DNA of 56,280 nt from Phycisphaerae bacterium (lineage in GTDB: Bacteria > Planctomycetota > Phycisphaerae > UBA1845). Shown piece after piece: positions 10,243-18,594 of the stretch; positions within the stretch are counted from its first letter, which is position 1; each line of letters opens with the position of its first letter. The position numbers were made by a program, and so were the translations under genes. The DNA lies in assembly GCA_028289375.1 (NCBI GenBank), contig JANQQK010000021.1, positions 1-56,280 on the forward strand, read 5' to 3'. The notes under the pieces were generated by a model, which saw nothing but the letters and a program-made list of their open reading frames with translations, made no database searches and was not told where the DNA came from.

Positions 10243-10386
10243 GAGTGATACCCTCCTGCAACTTGAACCCGCTCGGCAGCACCGCCGATCCGAGCCCACC
10301 TATGCACCGAAACACCTTAACTGTCACGTCCAAAACACGATCAACGGTGGGAGATGATGCTTCTCCACCTCCACCGAATAACCCGA

Positions 10387-10416
10387 ATTGTACAGTGTTC
10401 CGGTAATCCGCGTAAA
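10387..10416 (-). promoter_or_regulatory. Promoter of the EGF-repeat protein gene with TACCGGAA element
   Basis: On the minus strand: TTTACG (10416-10411), an 18-nt spacer and TACAAT (10392-10387) followed by T-CGG. The spacer holds TACCGGAA (10405-10398), exactly 5 nt before the -10 box. The same element at the same spacing occurs in the promoter of the neighbouring 1094-aa protein gene. Confidence 0.6.
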
Positions 10417-10515
10417 GGCAAAAATCTGGAATGGTGTCGATCGAATGCAACTTAATTGCTGTTGCGATAAAGTCTTACTGACCAAAACGATCACCCCATC
10501 CCCGCTTCCCCCAAG

Positions 10516-10556
10516 AAAAACGGGGCCTAGTCAGGTCTGTACCCGACAAGGCCCCG
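10516..10556 (-). terminator. Rho-independent terminator of the 1094-aa secreted protein gene
   Basis: CGGGGCCT (10521-10528) pairs with AGGCCCCG (10549-10556). An inner GTCAGGT/ACCCGAC stem extends the hairpin, and on the minus strand TTTTTC follows. It begins 44 nt after the stop codon at 10600. Confidence 0.9.
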
Positions 10557-10599
10557 AAATGGATCAACTTCGACCGCACACGCGGTCGCAAATTTGCGA

Positions 10600-13500
10600 C
10601 TAGCGGCTCTCGGTTGGTGCCGTCACGAGTACAGCCACATCCTTGACCGCATCGACTGACGCGGAGAGCCCGTCATCCGTGAAGACGTTCAGATGCGCGC
10701 CGAGAGCGCTCACGTTGAACGCCCCAACCGCATCCTCGGACGCCCTATAGACGAACGTACCAACATAGCCGCGATTCCCGACGCTAACACCGGAACCCAT
10801 CAGGGCAGCGCCAACGCGACCAAGGGAACCGTCCGTCGCCGGGAAGCTCGTGAGGCCATTGAACACGTAGTCACGACGCTGCGTATCCACAACGACATTC
10901 TCCAGGGCAAGTTCGCCTGTTCGTCCACCGGAGGAAACAACACCGAACTCATAGCCGACGAGGCTTTCACCACCCGTCAGATACACGTCCAACTCCAAAA
11001 CGCCGCCCGCACGAATCGCACGCTGACGCGGTACCATCACGAACGATGCACCAGACGCGCTGGCCGAACGATGAGATTGCGGAGCGGTCAGGAAGTTCTG
11101 TCCCGTCATCGCCGATGACGTCGCCGTCGAGGCTGATACCGGACCGCATCCATCCGAACCAGGCGGCGTCGCAGCGTCACAACCCTCACCACTGCCCGGA
11201 ACCGGACACATGAACGGATTCGCACCACCGAAGGCGGCGACGATCGCGAGGATGTCATCCGTACCAAGCGGCGAGCCACTTGGCCCCTTCGCACCGCCCG
11301 AGCCAATCAAGTCGCCGTTCGGGCAAGCACAGTAGTTACCAAAACCTGTGACCGCACAGAGGATGTCATCGGTCTGAACGAAACCGGCATACGAGTCGCA
11401 GGTGTTACCCCAGCGACGTGCACATGAAGCACAATTGCCCTCCGTCTCACCCATCGGGATGTCGCAGAAGTTGTAATCGCAAACATCAAACTCCGTGCCA
11501 TTGTCCACGGCGTCGAAGTAGCAGTCGCAGTCACGCGTGCAAGGAATCAACTCACACTCGTCGGGAACACCGTTCAAATTCGTGTCGTCGACGACGGCAT
11601 CCAGAATCTCACATGTGTCCTCGATCCCGTTTTCGTTGCAGTCGTTCTCGACCGCCGGTGTGTGAACATGCGTCACCGCAGTCGCACGATAGCGACGCTG
11701 GGCAGGCTCCAGCGCCAGAGCGCATCCCAGATCGGCGAGATACCACTGAACACCATCCTCCGTGAAGCCGCCGGCGTTCTCAACCATCGAAGACGCCACT
11801 GGGTCCACACATTCGCCATCAAGAGGCCTCATCGACGGCAAGGACTGGTTCGACCGGAAGCCGGAACTGCCCGTGACGATCGCCCAGAAGTGCATCGTCG
11901 CCGGACCATCGCATGGGTTGATGCCAATGTCTGCCAAAGGCAACGCCAACTCAAAACCGGTCGTCACGTCATCAGCCAGGTCCTCCACGGTGGCCTGATC
12001 GTCGTCCCACGTCTGCGGCAGCGGATCGCCAAGTCGTGTCGTACACGGCGATTCATTCACTTGGCACCCAACAACGCCGATCGTGTTGCGGTTGTTCGCA
12101 CCGAGTTGAAGATTCCACTGATTCACGTCGGCGTCAGTGCCTTCATCGGTAACGGTCGGATCGCCTGACTCCAGCACAGAGAAACCCTTGTACTCCATCG
12201 TGTTGGTGTTGATGTCGTACACATCGACGAACACCGACGTGCCCGAAATGTTGAACGACACCTGATAGTCATACAGCGGCCGATCGCCCGTCACATCGGT
12301 CGCCAACGGCGGCAGGTTGTCATTTTCAAGGCCGTCACCAGCGTTCAGCGTGCAGAACCCTGTGTCCGTGTTGCAGGATTGACCATTTGGGCAGTCATCC
12401 TGCATCGTGCACGCAATGCCCGGCGTGTTGTCTTCGACGAATGGGACGCCGTCGAGTACCAGCGGGTTCTGACCGTCGCCAGCAACCGAGTCGATGTAGA
12501 TGCTGATACGATTCCCGTTCTCTTCGAGATTGCCGGTCATGCCGAGATACAGATTGACGCCGTCACTATCCACATACAACGCGTCCAGCTCTGAACCGAA
12601 ACCACGTTCCTCCAAAGAGAAGTCCACAAACGCATCACCGAACGGCGTCGCGCAGGCCTGCGTCGCCAGCGCACTGTTGGCCGTCAGGCCGTAATCGCAA
12701 GGCTCGATGAACCCATCCGCCAAGCCGTTGTCGATCATCGGATCATCAGCGCAGCCCGCGTCGATCGTTCCGAACTGGTGTGCCGTCGCGAGGTCCACCG
12801 TCTGGCAACTCGCCGATGCCGACAAGTCAGCCGTCAAATCGAACAAACCTTCCGCCTGCTCGACGAAATCACAAGGACCGGAACCCGGCGTCAGCGAAGG
12901 AAGAATCTGATTCGTCCACTGGCCGAAGAACTCTCCTTCGCAGTCGCTCTCCTCACCAGCCACGATCGCCACGTAAAGTCCGATCTCATCATTCGGGCCG
13001 ATCGTCGGAATGGCAGTGAACGGAATGCCGATCTCAAAGCCCAGCGAAGCAGTGGCTGCATCGGTTGCATCCGTGTCCGTCACACCGTCAATGTTGTTGT
13101 TGTTCAGTCCGCCATTACCATCAATGAAGCCCGATGCGTTCTGCTCGAAGATCGGGGAGATTCCAAGCGGTGCACCCTGATTGTTGAACACGTACAGGCG
13201 GGTCGCATAAACATTCACCAGCGGATCGGCCATGTTGCCCGGTGTCGGGTCGTACTGCCCCTGGGCGTTGGGATCGAGCGGATCGAGCGGGTCGGTTGGC
13301 GGGAAGAGCGTGTACAGGTTTCCGTTCAAACCGCCGACGGCGTCGACAGCCAGCAGGTAGTCGGTATCGCATGGGAACGTCAAGCCAGCATCAAAATTCA
13401 TGATGTCATACGTATCGTCGCTGGCATCCTCCGGTGTCATGTTGTCGTCGATGACCAACTGACGAGCGGACTCCTGCAGTGTCCATGGCGGATCAAAATC

Positions 13501-13884
13501 CTCCGTACCGCAGATTGCCGGAATACCGCTGATCGCCTCGATCGACGCGAAGCTGCGGTTCTCGGTCTGACCCGTGCGGTCCAGATCGTTGATGCCGATG
13601 AAGAATCCATTACCGTTCCGCGCGAGGTTTCCCGTGACGCCGATGTAAAGGAAGTTGGCGTCCTTGGCGACGTAAAGCTCATTGGCCTCATTACCGCTGA
13701 TCAGCAGACCGGGGTTGATCTCGTAGTCGCCGAATTGGGTGTAGTTGCGCTGAAGCGCTTCAAGGTTGCCGGCGCCGAAATCGGTCGGGATGTCTTCGCC
13801 ATCCAACGGCCCCGGAGGCGCCGCCATCACCGTGCCAGCCAACGCCATACAAAGTCCAATTGCCACTTTCCGCGTGAACATCAT
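10600..13884 (-). CDS. Large secreted protein with two surface modules, dockerin-like and cohesin-like C-terminus
   Basis: The protein has 1094 aa. The start is ATG at 13884 (a second ATG at 13881 is equally possible), 9 nt after AGGAGG, with signal peptide FTRKVAIGLCMALAGTVMAA. Two copies of a module with ELYVAKDANFLYIGVTGNL or ALYVDSDGVNLYLGMTGNL appear near residues 65 and 440; a related copy is in the next gene downstream. A cysteine-rich part with NENGIEDTCE and NGVPDECE loops follows. At about residues 835-895 comes QTDDILCAVTGFGNY...GTDDILAIVAAFGGANP, shared with the protein at 4090-6591. Residues 945-1094 resemble a cohesin-type domain (VLELDVYLTGGESLVGYEF), a weak call. There is no C-terminal membrane tag. 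It probably acts at the cell surface; function unknown. Confidence 0.85.
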   Translation of the reverse strand: MMFTRKVAIGLCMALAGTVMAAPPGPLDGEDIPTDFGAGNLEALQRNYTQFGDYEINPGLLISGNEANELYVAKDANFLYIGVTGNLARNGNGFFIGINDLDRTGQTENRSFASIEAISGIPAICGTEDFDPPWTLQESARQLVIDDNMTPEDASDDTYDIMNFDAGLTFPCDTDYLLAVDAVGGLNGNLYTLFPPTDPLDPLDPNAQGQYDPTPGNMADPLVNVYATRLYVFNNQGAPLGISPIFEQNASGFIDGNGGLNNNNIDGVTDTDATDAATASLGFEIGIPFTAIPTIGPNDEIGLYVAIVAGEESDCEGEFFGQWTNQILPSLTPGSGPCDFVEQAEGLFDLTADLSASASCQTVDLATAHQFGTIDAGCADDPMIDNGLADGFIEPCDYGLTANSALATQACATPFGDAFVDFSLEERGFGSELDALYVDSDGVNLYLGMTGNLEENGNRISIYIDSVAGDGQNPLVLDGVPFVEDNTPGIACTMQDDCPNGQSCNTDTGFCTLNAGDGLENDNLPPLATDVTGDRPLYDYQVSFNISGTSVFVDVYDINTNTMEYKGFSVLESGDPTVTDEGTDADVNQWNLQLGANNRNTIGVVGCQVNESPCTTRLGDPLPQTWDDDQATVEDLADDVTTGFELALPLADIGINPCDGPATMHFWAIVTGSSGFRSNQSLPSMRPLDGECVDPVASSMVENAGGFTEDGVQWYLADLGCALALEPAQRRYRATAVTHVHTPAVENDCNENGIEDTCEILDAVVDDTNLNGVPDECELIPCTRDCDCYFDAVDNGTEFDVCDYNFCDIPMGETEGNCASCARRWGNTCDSYAGFVQTDDILCAVTGFGNYCACPNGDLIGSGGAKGPSGSPLGTDDILAIVAAFGGANPFMCPVPGSGEGCDAATPPGSDGCGPVSASTATSSAMTGQNFLTAPQSHRSASASGASFVMVPRQRAIRAGGVLELDVYLTGGESLVGYEFGVVSSGGRTGELALENVVVDTQRRDYVFNGLTSFPATDGSLGRVGAALMGSGVSVGNRGYVGTFVYRASEDAVGAFNVSALGAHLNVFTDDGLSASVDAVKDVAVLVTAPTESR

Positions 13885-13987
13885 TCCTCCGAACCTCCTG
13901 GTCGCGGCTACACCGAATGCGACCACACGTCAGCCGTGGGGCAGCAACGACCCTGCAAAAGAGTTTCCACCAATCCTTCGAAACCGC

Positions 13988-14017
13988 ATTGTAGCGATTT
14001 CCGGTATCTTCGTTCAA
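13988..14017 (-). promoter_or_regulatory. Promoter of the 1094-aa secreted protein gene with TACCGGAA element
   Basis: On the minus strand: TTGAAC (14017-14012), an 18-nt spacer and TACAAT (13993-13988) followed by G-CGG. TACCGGAA (14006-13999) is 5 nt before the -10 box, as in the promoter at 10387-10416. The predicted leader is about 100 nt. Confidence 0.65.
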
Positions 14018-14159
14018 TTATCAACCAGTAATGCCATCGCCCGTTTTCAGAGCGCACGCCCTACTCCTAGACCGTTATTCAAGTTCCCCTGAAATCGATC
14101 ACACGTAACCATTGTTGCATTCGGTCAACTCGCCCAACGGTGTGCGAACACACCCAACA

Positions 14160-15239
14160 CTACTCGATCCATGGGCGATACGGGGACACGCGAACACGGG
14201 TGTTGTACTCAAGCGGCAGCCCGGCATAAGTCGGGCCCAGGATGTCCAGCAGCTGTCCAGTGATAAACTGCGTGGGCCTGACCGTTTCGCCGTGGAAGTC
14301 TGCGAAGAGCACGTTCAGACGACCGTTCGGATGACGTTTCTCAGGCAAACGCTGCTCCCACGCTCGTTGGAACGCGGCGAGGTCCGGGCGGGCAGCCTGG
14401 GCACTGATGATCAGGTTCGCAAAGTTGTCCCGTTCGTCGCGGGCCTGGACGTCGGTATCGGGGCCGGCGTCGACGAGCAGCAGACATGTTCCCGGATCGA
14501 ATACCCGCTCGAGGCGACCCTCGAGACGCGCACCTGCGTCGGGGTGGCTTTGTCCAGGACGACCATTCCGCCAGCAATCGGGAAAGTCTGACGTGTTGTC
14601 AGCGCTGCCCACAATGTCCTCGTTGATCCCGTAACTGAGGAAGCCCCACAAGGAATTGCCTTGCAGACCTTGCACCTCCTTGGGAGCGTAGTCGGGAATG
14701 GGCTTGAGACTTGCGTCCCGCGGATAGAATGGTGTGCTGATCTTGACACGATCCGAAGGGCAAATCGCAAGCTCAAATTCCGGGCTCATGAATTGCTCGC
14801 GCCCCTTGGCTTCGACCCAGTCATTGGCGCGAACGCCCCAACGCCAATTGTTGTTGTATCCCGACAAGCCGGACGCCGCTGCAAGCGCGACGGGCCAGGA
14901 CAGGATTTCGCCCTGCTCGTCATATTCGAAAATGGCCCGATTCGGATCGGCGTTGTTGATGGCTTCTTCCGCTCCAGAGAGTTGGAATCGGCCGCGATGA
15001 TCCTCGGAAAAGATGAATGCTGCCTGCCCCAGACCGCGAACGTTCGAGAGACACTTCACGCTGCGCGCCTGTTCGCGGGACCGCTTGAGCGACGGCAGAA
15101 GGATCGAAATGAGCAAGGCGATGATCGAAACGACGACCAGAAGCTCGATCAGCGTGAATCCGAATTTGCGCGACCGCCTTCCCCGACGGGAAACCGCAGT
15201 CACAACACCTTCAAGACCATCTTGCTCTGAGATCGACAT
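14160..15239 (-). CDS. Secreted pseudopilin-like protein (prepilin N-terminal methylation motif)
   Basis: The protein has 359 aa. The ATG at 15239 follows AGGAGTGA. After a basic leader (RRGRRSRKFG) comes [20 protein letters not shown], the type IV prepilin/type II secretion pseudopilin signal cleaved by prepilin peptidase, then LLPSLKRSREQARSVKCLSN. The rest is a globular domain ending with a LNVLFADFHGETV segment that matches the H-x9-DG-like end of the large planctomycete pseudopilin family. Proteins like this are abundant in Planctomycetota, mostly of unknown role. It follows the GH13 gene by 135 nt on the same strand but has its own likely promoter. Confidence 0.88.
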   Translation of the reverse strand: MSISEQDGLEGVVTAVSRRGRRSRKFGFTLIELLVVVSIIALLISILLPSLKRSREQARSVKCLSNVRGLGQAAFIFSEDHRGRFQLSGAEEAINNADPNRAIFEYDEQGEILSWPVALAAASGLSGYNNNWRWGVRANDWVEAKGREQFMSPEFELAICPSDRVKISTPFYPRDASLKPIPDYAPKEVQGLQGNSLWGFLSYGINEDIVGSADNTSDFPDCWRNGRPGQSHPDAGARLEGRLERVFDPGTCLLLVDAGPDTDVQARDERDNFANLIISAQAARPDLAAFQRAWEQRLPEKRHPNGRLNVLFADFHGETVRPTQFITGQLLDILGPTYAGLPLEYNTRVRVSPYRPWIE

Positions 15240-15306
15240 GTCGTCACTCCTGAATATGGCATCCGAACGATGAGGCCAGCCTGTCCGTAGACTCATGCCT
15301 CACCGA

Positions 15307-15335
15307 ATATTAGTCGAAACCTCACCTGACGGTAA
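15307..15335 (-). promoter_or_regulatory. Promoter of the pseudopilin gene
   Basis: On the minus strand: TTACCG (15335-15330), a 17-nt spacer and TAATAT (15312-15307) followed by T-CGG. The -10 is good and the -35 weak. A 13-bp palindrome touches the -35 box. Confidence 0.5.
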
Positions 15336-15347
15336 CGGTTGAACCGT
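15335..15347. promoter_or_regulatory. Palindrome ACGGTT-G-AACCGT at the pseudopilin promoter
   Basis: This perfect 6-1-6 inverted repeat overlaps the last base of the -35 box and lies 27 nt past the GH13 stop codon. It has no T-run, so it is not a terminator. It could be a repressor site; no partner is known. Confidence 0.35.
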
Positions 15348-15374
15348 CCCGCCCTGCAAAAAATGGCTAGCAAA

Positions 15375-17687
15375 TCACGTGCCAGAAACGCCGGCCCCAC
15401 GCGATTTTCGCTGCATGATGCCCGCTCCGAACGTCATCAGCACCGCCATAATCAGCAGCGTCCAGCCCGACGTGACGGGGACCTCGGGTTCCGGCTCGGG
15501 TTCCTCACCCGTCGATTTCTGGAAGACCACGACGCCCGATGCCGGCACCGTGATGAATGCGGAGAAACCGAAACCGTCATACTGACCCGGCGTCGCGTTC
15601 ACGCTTCCGGCATTTCCCTCGCCATTGCCGCCATACACCGCTGCCTGGCTGTTCAGAATCTCGTTCCATGTTCCTTCGGAAGGAAAACCGACCTGATAGT
15701 TGAAAAAGTCGCTGTTGTTGAAGTTTGCCATGATCAGCAGATCGTTGCCCTCGTTGGTCCAGCGGTGGATGCCGAGAACGTTGCCGCCCTCATTGAAGTG
15801 GCTTACCCGAACCGGGCTGTCCGCCCGCAGGGATGGAATCGTCCGACGCAGTGCGATCATGTCGCGGAAGAACTGGAGATACCCCGCATAAGTTGAAGTC
15901 TTGCTCCAATCGAGACGCTCATCCTCGGGAGCACCTGGTGCAGCCGCACCGAATGGCGAATCCTCCATGAACTCGCAACCCTGCAGGAACATCGGAATGC
16001 CCGGCGAGAACATCACCAGTGCGTGTCCGAGCTTCGTCCGACTCTGTGCGAAGAAATCATCGTGCGGCGCTGTCGTGTCGATCGTGCGCACCATGCGGCC
16101 ACCGCCGCTCTCAGGCCATGCTTCGTCATGGGCTTCGATGTAATTGACGACCTTGGTGAATTCCATGTTCTCGCCACTGCCGAGGATCACGCTGCGGACA
16201 GCCCCCATGCTCGGGTTGCCGAAAGACGCTGTGAAGATGGCGTCGCGAACGGTGTCGACAAAACGATCATGCCACTGACTGTCGAAACCCGCCCCACCCT
16301 GCGACGTTGGCCTCGTCACGAAATTGTCGTCGGGCAACTGCTCGGCCGTGTTGATCTTGTCGATCCATCGGTTGTCCATCTCATCGTTCAAACGCTGCAT
16401 CAGCGTCCAGCCAGCGCCTTCCTGCGGTGATCCCGGGATGTTCATGAAGTCGGTGGCATCCATGCGGAACCCGTCGATGTGAAACTCCTCGAACCAGTAA
16501 TGGGCTGACTCGATGAAGTAGTCGCGCACCTGCGGGCTGTCGAAGTCCGCCTGCGAACCCCATGGCGTCTCGATCGCCGGGTCATCGAAGTAGTGTTGTG
16601 TGCCGTCATAGAACCAGAGGAAATTGTCGCTGCCGGAGAAGTGGTTCCATACGATGTCGATCAGCACGGCGATGCCGTTCTGATGAAGTTGGTCGACCAG
16701 GTATCGAAGGTCATCCGGCGATCCCCAGGCCCATTCCGGTGCCCACGCTGTGATTGGGTTGTATCCGCCCGAAAAGTCCCAGGGAAATTCGGTGATCGGC
16801 AGGAGTTCCACGACGTTGATCCCAAGGTCGACGAGGTGGTCGACGTGAAGATCCACAACCATCCGGTAGTAATCATCGGGTGGTCCGGTTGGGCCTCCAT
16901 CGTTGCGGCCAATGAAGGTCCCGACGTGGAGTTCGTAGATGATCATGTCCTCGAATGCAGGTGTCTGCCAGTCATCATCGCCCCACGCGTAGGTGCTCGG
17001 GTCGATGATGCGGCTGTTCGTGTTGTCGCCCGAATTGATCGATCGGGCGCGAGCGTCCGTCTGCCAGATGTTGCCCGGCGTGAAAAAGAACTTGTACTGA
17101 TCGCCGGCGTTCGCTTCGGGCACGAACGCGATGAAGTCCTCGCCGACAGCCGTCATCGGATCGGTCAGGCCCCAGCTGTTGAAATCTCCGCGGACATTGG
17201 CGGTTGTCGCACCCGGTGCCCAGACGCGAAACACGGCCCCGCCGCCAGGATGCACCGTTACACCGTAAGGCGCGTGACTCAAGTCGACGTAGTCGATCAG
17301 AATCTCGCTGCCGACAGGTGCGTTATCGGACATCCCGCTGAAGCCATAGTAATCGCTGTCCGAACCGTCGATCAGCTCGAAGTAGTAGTCCAGGGAAGTT
17401 GCAGCCGTCGCGGGTACTTGGGCTTCCCAAATGTCATACGGGCCACGCGCCCCCACGACACTGCCGTCATAAGACGTCGCCCCCGAACCTTCATCCACCC
17501 AAACCCGCATGGCCGTTAAATCGTTGCTGTAGGTGCGGATCTGGACGGCGAATGTCTCGCCGCCGACGGGACAGATCGGGTCACGGTCGTAATAGGTCAG
17601 ATGCGAAATGCCCGCCCACTCGACGTTGTTGTCCTGAGCTGCGGCGGGGGCCATCGTCAACGTTACCATCAACGCAGTCGCCATCAT
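15375..17687 (-). CDS. Secreted GH13 alpha-amylase/branching-enzyme-like glucanase with CBM48-like domain
   Basis: The protein has 770 aa from ATG 17687 (AAGGA about 10 nt upstream); a GTG start at 17756 would give a longer, more basic signal peptide and cannot be excluded. A signal sequence (TALMVTLTMAPAAAQ) precedes an N-terminal beta domain. Residues 140-230 resemble CBM48 (VFRVWAPGATTANVRGDFNS). The GH13 barrel shows region I DIVWNHF (344-350), region II GFRMDATD with nucleophile Asp410, region III Glu449 in NTAEQLPDD and region IV YIEAHDE with Asp521. The layout resembles glycogen branching enzymes, but here secreted. The C-terminus has EPEPEPEVPVTSGW, a hydrophobic helix and RKSRG, a membrane or sorting anchor. 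It acts on alpha-1,4-glucan outside the cytoplasm; hydrolase versus transferase cannot be decided. Confidence 0.92.
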   Translation of the reverse strand: MMATALMVTLTMAPAAAQDNNVEWAGISHLTYYDRDPICPVGGETFAVQIRTYSNDLTAMRVWVDEGSGATSYDGSVVGARGPYDIWEAQVPATAATSLDYYFELIDGSDSDYYGFSGMSDNAPVGSEILIDYVDLSHAPYGVTVHPGGGAVFRVWAPGATTANVRGDFNSWGLTDPMTAVGEDFIAFVPEANAGDQYKFFFTPGNIWQTDARARSINSGDNTNSRIIDPSTYAWGDDDWQTPAFEDMIIYELHVGTFIGRNDGGPTGPPDDYYRMVVDLHVDHLVDLGINVVELLPITEFPWDFSGGYNPITAWAPEWAWGSPDDLRYLVDQLHQNGIAVLIDIVWNHFSGSDNFLWFYDGTQHYFDDPAIETPWGSQADFDSPQVRDYFIESAHYWFEEFHIDGFRMDATDFMNIPGSPQEGAGWTLMQRLNDEMDNRWIDKINTAEQLPDDNFVTRPTSQGGAGFDSQWHDRFVDTVRDAIFTASFGNPSMGAVRSVILGSGENMEFTKVVNYIEAHDEAWPESGGGRMVRTIDTTAPHDDFFAQSRTKLGHALVMFSPGIPMFLQGCEFMEDSPFGAAAPGAPEDERLDWSKTSTYAGYLQFFRDMIALRRTIPSLRADSPVRVSHFNEGGNVLGIHRWTNEGNDLLIMANFNNSDFFNYQVGFPSEGTWNEILNSQAAVYGGNGEGNAGSVNATPGQYDGFGFSAFITVPASGVVVFQKSTGEEPEPEPEVPVTSGWTLLIMAVLMTFGAGIMQRKSRGAGVSGT

Positions 17688-18029
17688 GGTCGCGTGTCCT
17701 TCATTTACTACTGCTACATATCTGGAAATCGGAAACCAACGTTTCACATTGGGCACTCGATGGTACCCGTCGGCTCGCCCCGTAGTATAAGCAGAATCGG
17801 ACGTTCACGTCGATCAAAAACCCGAAATCTGTGTCGGTATTCGCGATTTTGCAGGTCGAATCGTTGAGGTTGAACGATTTGCCGTGGCGAGGTGAACGTT
17901 TTTCGGATTCGCAACATCTGTGCGATCGAAAATCGTGCATCGGCACACTACCGGTTTCGCGCCGGATGTGTATGCTTCGACAATGCAGGGTATTGGCACA
18001 GTCGTTTTGAAGTAGTGGAGGCACGACCC
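17688..18029. other. Divergent 342-nt region between GH13 and a membrane protein gene
   Basis: It holds the -10 TATACT of the GH13 gene (minus strand) and the palindrome at 17800-17811. A half-site-like GGTGAACGTTTTT lies at 17891-17903. For the plus-strand gene only a weak GACAAT box near 17980 and the GGAGG at 18017-18021 were seen. Confidence 0.5.
17784..17811 (-). promoter_or_regulatory. GH13 promoter with palindrome GACGT-GA-ACGTC
   Basis: On the minus strand the -10 box is TATACT (17789-17784) followed by A-CGG. The perfect palindrome GACGTGAACGTC (17811-17800) covers the place of the -35 box and spacer. Its core ACGTGAACGT recurs exactly at 25168-25177 and with one change at 8661-8670. 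A site here would be placed to block RNA polymerase. Confidence 0.5.
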
Positions 18030-18572
18030 ATGGACACCAAGGACTTTCTCGTTGAGGAATACCGAACACTGCGACGCGAAATTGCATCGACCAAGATGCG
18101 TCTCTTCATGATCGTCGCGCTCGGCTCGATTGCGGTGCCTCTGCTGACCTACCTCGCCGAGATGCCGGATAGCCAATTCGTCGGACCGGTCCTGCCATTC
18201 GTGGTGCTCGTGCTCACGATCCTCTTTGTCGCCGATGAGCAGGCGCTGATGCGTTGTGGCCGATTCATCCGCGAACGCATCGAACCGCATTTTGAATCCG
18301 GAACCGAATGGGAGAAATGGCTGGAAGAGAAGTCCGATCTGCGCGTGATGGATCGCTGCCTGTTCGGCTGCTTCATCATCACCTTCTTCGTCTTCTACTT
18401 CGTCTCGTCAGGCATGGCGATTGAGAAGCTTTGGACCGGCGACAAGGTCGGTATCGGCAACGAATCGATCGCCATCATCGGCGCGGTTGCGTACGCGGTC
18501 GGTGCGCTGTGGATGGGCTTCACCGTCATCCAGCACTGGCGATCGTCGACGTCAACTTCCGGTCCGGAGTAG
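18030..18572 (+). CDS. Small membrane protein with four transmembrane helices
   Basis: The protein has 180 aa. The ATG at 18030 follows GGAGG with a 9-10 nt spacing; the in-frame extension to 17892 lacks a binding site. A charged N-terminus (DTKDFLVEEYRTLRREI) is followed by four hydrophobic segments: near LFMIVALGSIAVPLLTYLA, VGPVLPFVVLVLTILFVA, LFGCFIITFFVFYFV and IAIIGAVAYAVGALWMGF, with a charged cytoplasmic-looking loop between helices 2 and 3. I recognise no family. It is convergent with the GH31 gene (22-nt gap) and divergent from GH13, so it need not belong to the starch cluster. Confidence 0.75.
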   Translation: MDTKDFLVEEYRTLRREIASTKMRLFMIVALGSIAVPLLTYLAEMPDSQFVGPVLPFVVLVLTILFVADEQALMRCGRFIRERIEPHFESGTEWEKWLEEKSDLRVMDRCLFGCFIITFFVFYFVSSGMAIEKLWTGDKVGIGNESIAIIGAVAYAVGALWMGFTVIQHWRSSTSTSGPE

Positions 18573-18594
18573 ACCCGCTGCGGCGTCGATTCAG

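Larger units (their letters stand above)
10243..10599. other. 357-nt intergenic region with one promoter and one terminator
   Basis: It holds the promoter of the EGF-repeat gene (10387-10416) and the terminator of the upstream 1094-aa protein gene (10516-10556). The predicted transcription start near 10380 leaves a leader of about 140 nt. No further gene is seen. Confidence 0.7.

Noticed and set aside
12778..14031. 417-codon plus-strand open frame
   Set aside because: It lies opposite the 1094-aa secreted protein and its promoter; its translation is Arg/His-rich without domains, as expected of an antisense shadow.
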